Part shown: positions 23,282-32,390 of the stretch, piece by piece
Numbering within the stretch: position 1 is the stretch's first letter
Layout of the letters: every line of letters starts with the position of its first letter
NCBI RefSeq assembly: GCF_902703175.1
Contig: NZ_CACRYJ010000055.1
Coordinates: forward strand, 1-64,000
Reading direction: 5' to 3'
Source: Occultella aeris
GTDB lineage: Bacteria; Actinomycetota; Actinomycetes; Actinomycetales; Beutenbergiaceae
Length of the DNA stretch: 64,000 nucleotides
Program-made: the position numbers and the translations under genes
Notes under the pieces: model-generated
Databases searched by the model: none
Told to the model about the DNA's origin: nothing
Seen by the model: only the letters and a program-made list of their open reading frames with translations

Positions 23282-25954
23282 ATGAGCCAGACCGAGAACC
23301 AGCCCAAGCACCTGGTCGTCGTCGGCGGCGGCATGGTGGCCCAGCGCCTGGTCGAGGCCCTGCGCGCCCGGGACGGCGCCGGCGCCTGGCGGCTCAGCGT
23401 GTTCGCCGAGGAGGCCGCGAAGCCCTACGACCGGGTCGCCCTCACGTCCTACTTCTCCGCCCGTGACCCCGAGGAACTCACGCTCGGCGACCCGGCGTTG
23501 TGGGAGGACCCGCTCGTCACGCTGCACCGGGACTGCGCGATCACCACGATCGACCGGGACGTCCACCAGGTCACCGACCGGCTCGGGCGCACCCACCACT
23601 ACGACGAGCTCGTGCTCGCGACCGGTTCCAGCGCGGCGATGCCGCCGATCCCCGGCAACGACCTGCCCGGCGTGTTCGTCTACCGCACCATCGACGACGT
23701 CGCTGCCCTGCGCGGCTGGGTCGAGGACAAGCGCGCCGCCGCCGGCAAGGGGAGGTCCACCGACTTCGAGCGCCCCGTCCGCGGCGCCGTCATCGGTGGT
23801 GGTCTGCTCGGCCTCGAGGCCGCCGGCGCGCTCAGGGCGCTCGGCGCGCAGGCCACCGTGATCCAGTTCGGCACGCACATGATGGACGCCCAGATCGACC
23901 TCGGCGGCGGGCAGGCCCTCAAGCGCCTCATCAATGACATGGGCATCGCCGTGCGCACGGACACCGCCACCGCGCAGATGCGCCCGTCCCGCCGCACCGG
24001 GCACGTCGGGCGGCTGGACTTCGTCGACGGCGGCCGGCTGGACGTCGACGTCGTGGTCGTCGCCACCGGCGTCCGTCCCCGCGACGAGCTGGCCCGCGCT
24101 GCCGGGCTGGACATCGGGGACCGCGGCGGCGCGGTGGTGGATCTCGGCTGCCGCACCCAGGACCCGCACGTCTGGGCGGTCGGTGAGGTCGCGTGCATCG
24201 AGGGCCGCTGCATCGGGCTCGTCGCCCCCGGGTACGCGATGGCCGAGGTGGTCGCGGACCGCCTCCTCGGTGGCGAGGCCACGTTCCCCGGCGCGGACAC
24301 CGCCACCAAACTGAAGCTGCAGGGCGTGGACGTGGCCAGCTTCGGGGACGCGTTCGCCCGCACCGAGGGCGCCATGGAACTCGTCTGGGCGGACCCGGTG
24401 GCCGGGGTCTACAAGAAGCTGGTGCTCTCCGACGACGCCCGTACCCTGCTCGGCGGCGTGTTCGTCGGTGACGCCACCCCGTACGCGTCGCTGCGTCCCA
24501 TGGTCGGCAGCGAGCTACCGGGGGATCCCGGTGCGTTCCTGCTCCCGGAGTCCACCAGTGGCGGCGCGGCGAGCCTGGAACTGCCCGACGCCGCCACCGT
24601 GTGCTCCTGCAACAATGTGACGGCCGGGACGATCCGCGCCGCGGTCACCGAGCACGAGTGCACCGACGTCGCCGGCGTGAAGGCCTGCACCAAGGCCGGC
24701 ACCTCCTGCGGGTCCTGCCTGCCGCTGGTGAAGAAACTCACCACCACCGAGCTCGAACGGGCCGGTGTGGAGGTCTCCAACGCCCTCTGCGAGCACTTCG
24801 ACCTGTCCCGGGCGCAACTCTTCGACGCCGTCCGGGTCGCGGACCTGCACACGTTCAGCGAGATCATCGGCCGGTTCGGCAGCGCGACGGCCGTTTCCGC
24901 GGAAGCGCCCGACGGCGTGGGGCCGGGTCGCGGCTGCGACATCTGCAAGCCGGTGGTCGCCTCGATCCTGGCCTCCCTCGGCAACGGCCACATCCTCGAC
25001 GGGGAGCAGGCCACCCTGCAGGACACGAACGACCACGTGATGGCGAACCTGCAGAAGGACGGTACCTACTCGGTGGTGCCGCGGATCCCCGGCGGCGAGA
25101 TCACGCCGGACGGGCTGCTTGTGATCGGGCAGGTGGCCAAGGACTTCGGTCTCTACACGAAGATCACCGGCGGGCAGCGGATCGACATGTTCGGCGCCCG
25201 GATCGAGCAGCTGCCGCAGATCTGGCGCCGGCTCGTGGAGCACGGGTTCGAGTCCGGGCACGCCTACGGCAAGTCGCTGCGGACCGTGAAGTCCTGCGTC
25301 GGCTCCACCTGGTGCCGGTACGGCGTGCAGGACTCGGTCGGCATGGCCGTCGAACTCGAGCTGCGCTACCGGGGCCTGCGCTCCCCGCACAAGCTCAAGC
25401 TCGGGGTCTCCGGGTGCGCCCGCGAGTGCGCCGAGGCCCGCGGCAAGGACGTCGGCGTGATCGCCACGGACAAGGGCTGGAACGTCTACGTCGGCGGCAA
25501 CGGCGGGTTCACCCCGCGGCACGCGCAGCTGCTCGCCGAGGACCTCGACTCCGAGGAGCTGATCCGCACCATCGACCGGTTCCTCATGTACTACATCCGC
25601 ACCGCGGATCGGTTGCAGCGCACCGCGCCCTGGATCGAGGACGTCGAGGGCGGTCTCGACGGCGTCCGCGAGGTCATCATGAACGACTCCCTCGGCATCG
25701 CCGCTGACCTCGACGCCGCAATGGCTGCTCACGTCGGCAACTACGAGGACGAGTGGCGAGCGGTGCTGGAGGACCCGGAGAAGCTGCGCCGGTTCGGCTC
25801 CTTCGTCAACGCCCCGGCCACCCCCGACCCCGACCTGGCGTACGTGCCCGAGCGGGGTCAGATCCGCCCGGCCACCGAGGCCGAACGCGAGGCGGCCGCC
25901 GAGACCGGCGCCCCGGTCCTGATCGCCGGCGCCACCCTGGCGGTCCGCTCATGA
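23282..25954 (+). CDS. nirB: Assimilatory nitrite reductase large subunit
   Basis: NAD(P)H-dependent siroheme nitrite reductase, about 890 aa, reducing nitrite to ammonium in the cytoplasm. In order: FAD-binding VVVGGGMVAQRL, second dinucleotide site VIGGGLLGLEAAGALRALG, a BFD-like [2Fe-2S] region with CSCNNVTAGTI and CGSCLPLVKK, a ferredoxin-like half domain, and the siroheme/[4Fe-4S] ligands CVGSTWC and CARECAEARGKD. The frame is open 42 codons further upstream, but GGAGG before ATG 23282 and homology fix the start. It leads nirD, cobA and a uroporphyrinogen III synthase gene, all overlapping. Confidence 0.95.
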   Translation: MSQTENQPKHLVVVGGGMVAQRLVEALRARDGAGAWRLSVFAEEAAKPYDRVALTSYFSARDPEELTLGDPALWEDPLVTLHRDCAITTIDRDVHQVTDRLGRTHHYDELVLATGSSAAMPPIPGNDLPGVFVYRTIDDVAALRGWVEDKRAAAGKGRSTDFERPVRGAVIGGGLLGLEAAGALRALGAQATVIQFGTHMMDAQIDLGGGQALKRLINDMGIAVRTDTATAQMRPSRRTGHVGRLDFVDGGRLDVDVVVVATGVRPRDELARAAGLDIGDRGGAVVDLGCRTQDPHVWAVGEVACIEGRCIGLVAPGYAMAEVVADRLLGGEATFPGADTATKLKLQGVDVASFGDAFARTEGAMELVWADPVAGVYKKLVLSDDARTLLGGVFVGDATPYASLRPMVGSELPGDPGAFLLPESTSGGAASLELPDAATVCSCNNVTAGTIRAAVTEHECTDVAGVKACTKAGTSCGSCLPLVKKLTTTELERAGVEVSNALCEHFDLSRAQLFDAVRVADLHTFSEIIGRFGSATAVSAEAPDGVGPGRGCDICKPVVASILASLGNGHILDGEQATLQDTNDHVMANLQKDGTYSVVPRIPGGEITPDGLLVIGQVAKDFGLYTKITGGQRIDMFGARIEQLPQIWRRLVEHGFESGHAYGKSLRTVKSCVGSTWCRYGVQDSVGMAVELELRYRGLRSPHKLKLGVSGCARECAEARGKDVGVIATDKGWNVYVGGNGGFTPRHAQLLAEDLDSEELIRTIDRFLMYYIRTADRLQRTAPWIEDVEGGLDGVREVIMNDSLGIAADLDAAMAAHVGNYEDEWRAVLEDPEKLRRFGSFVNAPATPDPDLAYVPERGQIRPATEAEREAAAETGAPVLIAGATLAVRS

Positions 25955-26382
25955 GCGCCGCAACCACCGCCACAACGGCCACGGCAGCGGACGAGGCGAG
26001 CGCCGCCGTCGGGCGTTGGGTGCGCGTCTGCCTCCTGCACGACCTCGCCGTCGAGCGCGGGGCCGCCGCCCTCGTGGATGGCACCCAGGTCGCCCTGTTC
26101 CGGCTTCCGGACGACTCCGTCCTGGCCGTGCAGCAGCGCGACCCCTACAGCGGCGCGAACGTCATGTCCCGTGGCATCGTCGGAACCCGGCAGGGCCGGC
26201 CCACGGTCGCGGCGCCGATGTACAAGCAGGTGTTCAGCCTCGAGACCGGCGCGTGTCTCGACCCGGTCGGCTACACCCCGCTGGATCCGGCGCACGCGCA
26301 CCTGGTCACCTACTCCGTGCGGGTCACCGACGGCGTGGTGCTGGTGGGACTGCCCGACGGCGCAGCGGAGTCGGCCGCGTGA
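25951..26382 (+). CDS. nirD: Nitrite reductase small subunit
   Basis: A 143-aa Rieske-like (NirD) subunit. It has the beta-rich pattern RWVRVCLLHDLAVERGAAALVDGTQVALFRLPDDSVLAVQQRDPYSGANVMSRGIVG (region, about residues 22-80), matching NirD proteins. As in other NirD proteins the Cys/His ligands of true Rieske centres are absent (the DPYSGA segment replaces the usual C-x-H). It overlaps nirB by ATGA and the next gene by GTGA, so the subunits are translationally coupled. Confidence 0.92.
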   Translation: MSAATTATTATAADEASAAVGRWVRVCLLHDLAVERGAAALVDGTQVALFRLPDDSVLAVQQRDPYSGANVMSRGIVGTRQGRPTVAAPMYKQVFSLETGACLDPVGYTPLDPAHAHLVTYSVRVTDGVVLVGLPDGAAESAA

Positions 26383-27254
26383 GCGCGCTCCGCGCCCGTG
26401 GCGCCGCGGATGTCGGCACCGCCTCCGGCCGGGTGATCCTCGTCGGCGGCGGCCCGGGCGCGCTGGACCTGCTCACGCTGCGGGCGTGGCGGGCGCTGCA
26501 GACGGCGGACGTGGTGGTGGTGGACCGGTTGGCCCCGACCGAGGTGCTCGACGACCTACCGCCTCATGTGGAGGTCATCGACGTCGGCAAGGTGCCCGGC
26601 CACCACCGGGTGCCGCAGGAGGAGATCAACGAGATCCTCCTCGAGCAGGCCCGGCTGGGCCGCGTGGTGGTGCGCCTCAAGGGTGGCGACCCGTTCGTGT
26701 TCGGTCGCGGTGGCGAGGAGGCGATCGCGTGCCGGGAGGGGGGCATCGTCGTCGAGATCATCCCCGGGGTGAGCAGCGCCCTGTCCGTGCCCGCGCTCGC
26801 GGACATTCCCCTCACGCATCGCGGCACCGTGGCCGCGTTCCACGTGCTCAGCGGCCATGACGGGCTCGACGAGGCGGCCGTCACCTGCCTGAAACACCGC
26901 AGCGCTACCGTCGTCATCCTGATGGGTGTCGCGATGCTGGAGCGGATCGTGGACCAGGCGCTGGCCGCCGGGTCCGACCCCGCGCTGCCCGCGGCCATCG
27001 TGGAGAACGGGTCCACGCCGGCCCAGCGGGTCACCCGCGCGCCGCTGGGGGAGCTGGTCGCCCGCGCCGAGCAGGTCGGGGTGCGCAATCCTGCCGTGAT
27101 CGTGCTCGGCGACGTCGCCGCGCCGGGCCTGCTCACGCCGGCCTCCGTCGGGGACCAGGCGGTGGCGGGTCGCCCGACGCGGGTGCGTGCCGGCTTCGTC
27201 CCCGAGCATGCGGGTCACGACGTGGCGTCCGGCGCCCGGGTGCTCCTCGCGTGA
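26379..27254 (+). CDS. cobA: Uroporphyrinogen III C-methyltransferase
   Basis: SAM-dependent methyltransferase (SUMT), 291 aa, making precorrin-2 from uroporphyrinogen III, the first committed step of siroheme, the cofactor of NirB. Family motifs are clear: [52 protein letters not shown] and IPGVSSALSVPALADIPLTHRG. There is no N-terminal precorrin-2 dehydrogenase domain. GTG 26379 overlaps the nirD stop. A second SUMT-type gene lies at 29527-30510. Cofactor supply is thus co-transcribed with the enzyme that uses it. Confidence 0.94.
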   Translation: MSALRARGAADVGTASGRVILVGGGPGALDLLTLRAWRALQTADVVVVDRLAPTEVLDDLPPHVEVIDVGKVPGHHRVPQEEINEILLEQARLGRVVVRLKGGDPFVFGRGGEEAIACREGGIVVEIIPGVSSALSVPALADIPLTHRGTVAAFHVLSGHDGLDEAAVTCLKHRSATVVILMGVAMLERIVDQALAAGSDPALPAAIVENGSTPAQRVTRAPLGELVARAEQVGVRNPAVIVLGDVAAPGLLTPASVGDQAVAGRPTRVRAGFVPEHAGHDVASGARVLLA

Positions 27255-28381
27255 ACCGCGAGGACCTGCCGTCGGGCAGGCCCGCCCTCGGTCAGGTGAT
27301 GGCCGGGTGCACCGTGCTGATCACCGCGGACCGCCGCTCCGCCGAGCTCGCCGCGGCACTGACCCGGCGTGGCGCGCAGGTGCGGCACGCGCCCGCGCTG
27401 AGCATCCTGTCCAACGTCGACGACGAGCAGCTGATCGCGGACACCCGGGAACTGGTCGAACACGCCCCGGACGTCGTGGTCGTCACCACCGGGATCGGGT
27501 TCCGCGGCTGGATCGAGGCCGCGGACGCGCACGGCATCGCCGATGACCTGCTGGCCGTGCTCGCCGGTTCACGGATCGTGGCCCGTGGCCCGAAGGCCCG
27601 CGGCGCCATCCAAGCGGCCGGGCTGCAGGCCGACTGGGTCGCCGAGTCCGAGACCTCCGGGGAGATCGCCGACGTGCTCCTCGGCGAGGGTGTGGCCGGG
27701 CTCCGGGTGGCCGTGCAGCACCACGGCGCCGGCGCCGACGGGCTGGACGCCGTGTTCGCGGAGGCCGGCGCGGACGTGCAGAGCCTGATCGTCTACCGCT
27801 GGGGTCCCGCCCCGGATCCCGACGCGGTCCGAGCCTCCGCCCGTGCCGCAGCGGCCGGGGAGATCGATGCGGTCGTGTTCACCTCCGCCCCCGGCGCCGA
27901 GGCCTGGCTGTCCGCCGCCGAGGCGGACGGGGTCGGCCCGCAGATCGTGACGCGGTTCGTCTCGGGGTCGATGATCGCGGCGGCCGTCGGGCCGATCACG
28001 GCCAAGCCGCTGGAGCACCGCGGGGTCACCACCTTGCAGCCCGAACGCGGCCGCCTCGGCGCGCTCGTGCGGGCCCTGGTGAGCCACTACGAGCAGGCCG
28101 AGACCCTCGCGCTGTGCACCGCCGTCGGGATGCTGCAGATCCGCTCCCGGGTCGCCGTGCTCGACGGCCAGGTGCTGCCGCTCTCACCGAGCGGGGTGGA
28201 GGTGCTGCGCCTGCTCGCAGGCGGTGGTGTGGTGTCCCGCGAGGCGGTGCTGGCCGTGCTGCCGGGCGATTCGACGGACCCGCACGCCGCCGAGGTGGCC
28301 ATCGCCCGCCTGCGGGAGGCGGCCGGGCGGGGTCTGATCAAGACGGTGGTCAAGCGGGGATACCGGCTCGAACTCGCCTGA
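27251..28381 (+). CDS. Uroporphyrinogen III synthase fused to a winged-helix DNA-binding domain
   Basis: A 376-aa two-domain protein. Residues about 15-265 match uroporphyrinogen III synthase (HemD): VLITADRRSAELAAALTRRGAQVRHAPAL, VVVTTGIGFRGWIEAA, VQHHGAGADGLDAVFAEAGADVQSLIVYRW regions. Residues about 285-376 form an OmpR/PhoB-like winged helix (LSPSGVEVLRLLAGGGVVSREAVLAVLPG ... AEVAIARLREAAGRGLIKTVVKRGYRLE region). The same fusion is known near nitrite reductase genes in Mycobacterium (Rv0260c). It may both help make tetrapyrrole and regulate the locus; the enzyme activity is unproven. GTG 27251 overlaps the cobA stop. Confidence 0.85.
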   Translation: MNREDLPSGRPALGQVMAGCTVLITADRRSAELAAALTRRGAQVRHAPALSILSNVDDEQLIADTRELVEHAPDVVVVTTGIGFRGWIEAADAHGIADDLLAVLAGSRIVARGPKARGAIQAAGLQADWVAESETSGEIADVLLGEGVAGLRVAVQHHGAGADGLDAVFAEAGADVQSLIVYRWGPAPDPDAVRASARAAAAGEIDAVVFTSAPGAEAWLSAAEADGVGPQIVTRFVSGSMIAAAVGPITAKPLEHRGVTTLQPERGRLGALVRALVSHYEQAETLALCTAVGMLQIRSRVAVLDGQVLPLSPSGVEVLRLLAGGGVVSREAVLAVLPGDSTDPHAAEVAIARLREAAGRGLIKTVVKRGYRLELA

Positions 28382-28396
28382 CCGTCGTTCCGACAG

Positions 28397-28457
28397 CACC
28401 GAGGGTGCCGTTGTGCGGCTGATGGCGCCGTTGCGCCGCATGAGCGCACGTTCGGTG
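28397..28457. repeat. Palindromic intergenic repeat, copy E
   Basis: An imperfect inverted repeat: the left arm CACCGAGGGTGCCGTTGTGC and the reverse complement of the right arm agree at most positions over some 24 bases. The inner CCGTTGCGCCGCA matches the copies at 45700-46934 in reverse orientation. It fills the gap between the nirB operon and a convergent gene and can serve as a terminator. Confidence 0.6.
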
Positions 28458-28460
28458 ACG

Positions 28461-29444
28461 TCAGACCAGGACCACCTTGCCGGTGGTGGCGCGGGACTCG
28501 AGGTCGCGGTGGGCGCGGGCGACCTCGGCGAACGGGACCTCGTGGATCAGCGGACGCCACGTTCCGGCGGCCGCGAGGGCCAGGGCGCGCTGCTGGCGCT
28601 CGTAGATGTCCGTGATCGGCTTGGCGCCGGGTCCGACGATCGGCACCACGGTGTAGGGGGCGTCGGCCGGGATGGCGGTCGCGGCGCCGGAAGCCCAGCC
28701 GTAGCTGACCAGGCGGCCACCGGAGCCGAGCAGGGACGCCGCCGCGGTGCCCGATCCGCCGCCGACGCCGTCGAGCGCCACGGTCGCGCCGCCGTCGCCG
28801 AGCGCCGTGCAGGCCCGCTCCAGCCAGCCTTCGGCACGGTAGTCGATGATGGTGAGGGCGGCCGCGTCAGTGCCGGGGAGCAGCCCGGCCAGTCGGTCCG
28901 CCTTCGCCCGGCCACCGACGAGGGCGACCACCCGGGCGCCGGCCCGGAGCGCGGCCTGCACGAACAGGTTGCCCAACCCACCCGCCGCCGCGGTGATGAC
29001 CACCCTGTCCCCGGGCCCGACCTGGGCGGCGTCGAGCACGATCGTGGCCATCCGGCCGGTGCCGATCATGGCGACGGCCGCTGCCTCCGTGAGCCCGTCG
29101 GGGATCGGGTGCAGCACCTCGAGTGGTGCCACGACGAGCCTGGCGTAGCCACCGCCGTCGGGCACCGCCCCCAGGTGCGCAGCGACCCGGCGACCGATCC
29201 AGGCGGGGTCCACCCCAGGCCCGACGGCGGCGACGGAGCCGGCGACCTCACGGCCCGGGATCGTCGGCAGGGCCGGCAGCGGCAGCGGGCCGGGCTCGCC
29301 GCGGCGCAGCGTCGTGTCGAGCAGGTGCACGCCGTGCGCCCGCCCGGCGATCAACACCTGGCCCAGGCCCGGCTCGGGGTCGGGGACCTCGTCCAGGACG
29401 AGGTTCTCGGGTGGCCCGAAGGCGTGCAGGCGGATGGCGTCCAT
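28461..29444 (-). CDS. NADPH:quinone oxidoreductase-like zinc-type dehydrogenase
   Basis: A 327-aa medium-chain dehydrogenase of the quinone oxidoreductase branch. The N-terminal GroES-like domain (AIRLHAFGPPENLVLDEVPDPEPG region) is followed by a Rossmann domain with GDRVVITAAAGGLGNLFVQAALRAGARVVALVGG (region, about residues 138-171). No structural zinc Cys cluster is seen. ATG 29444 is chosen because homology begins there. The substrate is unknown. It is convergent with the nirB operon and separated from the siroheme gene by a short gap. Confidence 0.8.
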   Translation of the reverse strand: MDAIRLHAFGPPENLVLDEVPDPEPGLGQVLIAGRAHGVHLLDTTLRRGEPGPLPLPALPTIPGREVAGSVAAVGPGVDPAWIGRRVAAHLGAVPDGGGYARLVVAPLEVLHPIPDGLTEAAAVAMIGTGRMATIVLDAAQVGPGDRVVITAAAGGLGNLFVQAALRAGARVVALVGGRAKADRLAGLLPGTDAAALTIIDYRAEGWLERACTALGDGGATVALDGVGGGSGTAAASLLGSGGRLVSYGWASGAATAIPADAPYTVVPIVGPGAKPITDIYERQQRALALAAAGTWRPLIHEVPFAEVARAHRDLESRATTGKVVLV

Positions 29445-29526
29445 CGATGGTCTCCCTGTGGTCGGTGGGTCAGGACTCCACCCAACGACATCAACAATGG
29501 TTGAGGTCAAGACCTGGGAGGTCGGC

Positions 29527-30510
29527 TCAGCCGCCGATCCGGACCACGTTCCCGAGCACGATGACGGCGGGTGAGGAGATCCCGGCGAGGGTCGCCTGGG
29601 CGACGGCGTCCCCGACGCTGCTCACGGTGCTCGCCTGGTCCGGGGTGTACCCGCGCTCGATCGCCGCGACCGGGGTCTCGGGGCCGAGGCCGGCCCGGAG
29701 CAGCCCGGCGAGCAGGTGCGGCAGGGTGCCGACGCCCATCAGGACCACGACGGTCCCGCCGAGGGTGAGCGCTCGGGTCAGGTGGGTGTGCTCGTCGTCG
29801 GAGAGGGGGTGGTGGCCGGAGATCACGGTGAAGTGGTGCGAGAGGTCACGGTAGGTCACCGGGATCCCCGCCGCGGCCGGCACGGCGATCGCCGCGCTGA
29901 TCCCGGGGACCAGCCGCGCCGCGACCCCGGCGGCCCGCGCCGCCGCGAGCTCCTCGGCGCCGCGGCCGAACACGAACGGGTCCCCGCCCTTGAGCCGGAC
30001 CACCCGCTGCCCGGCGGCGGCTCGGGCCAGCATCAGCTCCTCGATCTCGGCCTGCCCCAATGGGTGATGGCCGGGCCGCTTGCCGACGTCGATCAGCTCC
30101 GCGCCGGGAGCGAGGTCGGTCAGGTGATCGGTGGGGGCGAGCCGGTCGTAGAGGATCACATCCGCAGCCGCCAGGGCGCGCACGGCAGCGAGGGTGAGCA
30201 GGTCGTCGGCACCCGGACCGCCTCCGACGAGGGTCACCTGCCCGGCCGGGGGACCGGGCTCGCGGCTGATCAGGTGCGTGCGGGCGATCACGCCGAGCGC
30301 CTGCCCCCAGTCCGACGAGAGCTCGGCCTCCTCAAGGCCGACCACCACGAGAGCGACACCGTCGAGCGCGGCGGGCGTGACGCCGTCGGGCATCGACGCG
30401 GTGCGCACCAGCGCGCCCGCAGCGGCGTAGCGGCGCTCGAGACGCGCGGCCTGCTCGCCCGCGCCCAGCACGAGCACGGGCAGGCCGTCGACCTGGGTCT
30501 CGATCAGCAT
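29527..30510 (-). CDS. Second uroporphyrinogen III C-methyltransferase with shortened CysG-like N-terminus
   Basis: A 327-aa protein. Residues about 90-327 are a [83 protein letters not shown]. The first 88 residues look like a shrunken CysG precorrin-2 dehydrogenase: [26 protein letters not shown] near residue 11 and VVVGLEEAE near 55, without the helical dimerisation region of full CysG (about 200 residues before the SUMT part). Dehydrogenase activity is therefore doubtful. It is divergent from the F420-dependent dehydrogenase gene. Confidence 0.86.
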   Translation of the reverse strand: MLIETQVDGLPVLVLGAGEQAARLERRYAAAGALVRTASMPDGVTPAALDGVALVVVGLEEAELSSDWGQALGVIARTHLISREPGPPAGQVTLVGGGPGADDLLTLAAVRALAAADVILYDRLAPTDHLTDLAPGAELIDVGKRPGHHPLGQAEIEELMLARAAAGQRVVRLKGGDPFVFGRGAEELAAARAAGVAARLVPGISAAIAVPAAAGIPVTYRDLSHHFTVISGHHPLSDDEHTHLTRALTLGGTVVVLMGVGTLPHLLAGLLRAGLGPETPVAAIERGYTPDQASTVSSVGDAVAQATLAGISSPAVIVLGNVVRIGG

Positions 30511-30533
30511 CCGGCGTGCTCCCTCATCGCTTG

Positions 30534-30551
30534 GTGGACAACATTGTCGAC
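30534..30551. promoter_or_regulatory. Candidate operator in divergent promoter region
   Basis: GTGGACAA-CA-TTGTCGAC, an inverted repeat with eight-base arms and one mismatch, lying between the divergent SUMT-like and F420-dependent dehydrogenase genes. It looks like a dimeric regulator site but no cognate regulator is encoded next to it. Confidence 0.4.
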
Positions 30552-30591
30552 TACGTTTGGAGAACCGCATCGCACCACGGAGGAACGTCTC

Positions 30592-31614
30592 ATGCTGCCC
30601 CTGAAGCTCGGTTACAAGGCCTCGGCCGAACAGTTCGCCCCGCGGGAGCTGGTCGAACTCGCGGTCGCCGCGGAGGCGCACGGGATGGAGAGCGTCGCAG
30701 TCAGCGACCACTTCCAGCCGTGGCGCCACGACGGTGGGCATGCCCCGTTCTCGCTTGCGTGGATGGCGGCCGTCGGTGAGCGGACCTCCACCGTGCAGAT
30801 CGGCACGTCCGTGCTCACCCCGACGTTCCGGTACAACCCCGCCGTGATCGCCCAGGCGTTCGCGACCTTGGGCGTGCTCTACCCGGGCCGGATCATGCTC
30901 GGCGTCGGCTCCGGTGAGGCGCTGAACGAGATCGCCACAGGCTTCCGCGGCGCCGGCGACCAGGACTGGCCCGAGTTCAAGGAGCGGTTCGCCCGGCTGC
31001 GCGAGGCGGTCCGCCTGATGCGCGAGCTGTGGACCTCCGACCGGGTCGACTTCGAGGGCGAGTACTACTCCACGCACGGGGCGAGCATCTACGACCGGCC
31101 GGACGGCGGCATCCCCGTCTACATCGCGGCGGGCGGCCCGATGGTGGCCCGGTACGCCGGGCGCGCCGGGGACGGGTTCATCTGCACCTCCGGAAAAGGC
31201 TGGGACCTGTACACCGAGAAACTCATCCCGGCGGTCGCCGAGGGCGCGGCGAAGGCCGAGCGGGACCCGGAGACGATCGACCGGATGATCGAGATCAAGA
31301 TCTCCTACGACACCGACCCCGAGGCGGCGCTGGAGAACACCCGGTTCTGGTCCCCGCTGTCGCTGAGCGCGGAGCAGAAGCACTCGATCCACGACCCCAT
31401 CGAGATGGAGCGGGCCGCGGACGCCCTGCCGATCGAGACCATCGCCGGCCGGTGGATCGTCGCCTCCGACCCGGACGAGGCCGCCGAGAAGGTGCTCGAG
31501 TACCGCCGGGCCGGGTTCAACCACCTCGTCTTCCACGCGCCCGGCCACGACCAGCGCCGGTTCCTGGACCTGTTCGAACGGGACCTCGCGCCGCGGCTGC
31601 GCGCGCACGGCTGA
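30592..31614 (+). CDS. fgd: F420-dependent glucose-6-phosphate dehydrogenase
   Basis: A 340-aa LLM-fold enzyme oxidising glucose 6-phosphate with coenzyme F420 and so supplying F420H2. It is very close to mycobacterial Fgd1 throughout: [20 protein letters not shown] near the start, [18 protein letters not shown] with the F420-site residues, [59 protein letters not shown] and [20 protein letters not shown] (regions). Length matches the family (about 336 aa). A GGAGG site sits eight bases before ATG 30592. It shows that the organism makes F420, in agreement with cofE at 59.8 kb. Confidence 0.95.
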   Translation: MLPLKLGYKASAEQFAPRELVELAVAAEAHGMESVAVSDHFQPWRHDGGHAPFSLAWMAAVGERTSTVQIGTSVLTPTFRYNPAVIAQAFATLGVLYPGRIMLGVGSGEALNEIATGFRGAGDQDWPEFKERFARLREAVRLMRELWTSDRVDFEGEYYSTHGASIYDRPDGGIPVYIAAGGPMVARYAGRAGDGFICTSGKGWDLYTEKLIPAVAEGAAKAERDPETIDRMIEIKISYDTDPEAALENTRFWSPLSLSAEQKHSIHDPIEMERAADALPIETIAGRWIVASDPDEAAEKVLEYRRAGFNHLVFHAPGHDQRRFLDLFERDLAPRLRAHG

Positions 31615-31677
31615 CCGGGGTGTCTGGGCGGACACGGCGTATCATGTAACACATCAGCAACGTGTCAGGAGGGCGCA

Positions 31678-31905
31678 GTGAAGCTCAACAGCAAGGGCCA
31701 AGTGACCATCCCGGCCGAGTTGCGTCACCGGCACGGCTTCGACGAGGGCGACGAGGTGGACGTTGTCGAAGACGGCAACACGCTACGCATCGTGCACCGC
31801 ACGCCCGGTCAGACCAGGGGTGAGCGGGTCGTCAGCAGGATGCGCAGCCAGGCGACCACGACTCAGACAACCGACGAGCTGATGACGTTGCTGCGTGGCG
31901 AGTGA
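31678..31905 (+). CDS. vapB: AbrB/MazE-type antitoxin (VapB-like)
   Basis: A 75-aa swapped-hairpin (SpoVT/AbrB) protein: KLNSKGQVTIPAELRHRHGFDEGDEVDVVEDGNTLRIV covers residues 2-39 and is the DNA-binding part; the C-terminal half should wrap the toxin. GTG 31678 is preceded by AGGAGG. A TATCAT box with a following ACAC/GTGT inverted element upstream may be the autoregulated promoter. It precedes a PIN toxin gene by ten bases, the usual order of a type II toxin-antitoxin pair. Confidence 0.88.
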   Translation: MKLNSKGQVTIPAELRHRHGFDEGDEVDVVEDGNTLRIVHRTPGQTRGERVVSRMRSQATTTQTTDELMTLLRGE

Positions 31906-31915
31906 CAGGGAGCCG

Positions 31916-32326
31916 ATGATCACGCTGGTCGACTCCAACGTGCTCCTCGACATCGTCACCGATGATCCAGCGTGGTCAGGGTGGTCGAGCCAAGCCCTCG
32001 CACATGTTCTCGATGAGGGCGAAGCGGTCCTGAATCCTCTTGTCTATGCCGAGGTGTCCGTCGGCTTCGACCGGATCGAGGATCTTGACGCAGTGCTACC
32101 GACGACCGCGTTCCGGCGCGAACCACTCCCGTATCCGTCAGGTTTCCTCGCCGGGAAGGCCTTCCTGCGATACCGCCGACACGGCGGCACGAGGACACCA
32201 CCGCTGCCGGACTTCTACATTGGGGCACACGCGGCAGTCGTCGGCTACCGGCTGCTCACCCGCGACGCGCGCCGATACCGGACGTACTTCCCGGGCGTTG
32301 CTCTGCTGTGCCCGCCGGAGGATTAG
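31916..32326 (+). CDS. vapC: PIN-domain ribonuclease toxin (VapC-like)
   Basis: A 136-aa PIN domain toxin, expected to cleave RNA and to be blocked by the preceding antitoxin. Acidic residues of the PIN active site are visible: D6 in LVDSNVLLDI, E45 region in LVYAEVSVGF, and the pair PDFYIGAHA with TRDARRYRTYFPGV at the C-terminus. AGGGAG before ATG 31916 fixes the start rather than the GTG seven codons earlier. The pair is of normal composition for the window, so it appears well settled. Confidence 0.9.
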   Translation: MITLVDSNVLLDIVTDDPAWSGWSSQALAHVLDEGEAVLNPLVYAEVSVGFDRIEDLDAVLPTTAFRREPLPYPSGFLAGKAFLRYRRHGGTRTPPLPDFYIGAHAAVVGYRLLTRDARRYRTYFPGVALLCPPED

Positions 32327-32390
32327 GTAGGCACCGCGCGCGCCATCTCGGGCAAGAGCCACTGGCCCGACCGCGTGGCGTGCCGAAGTC

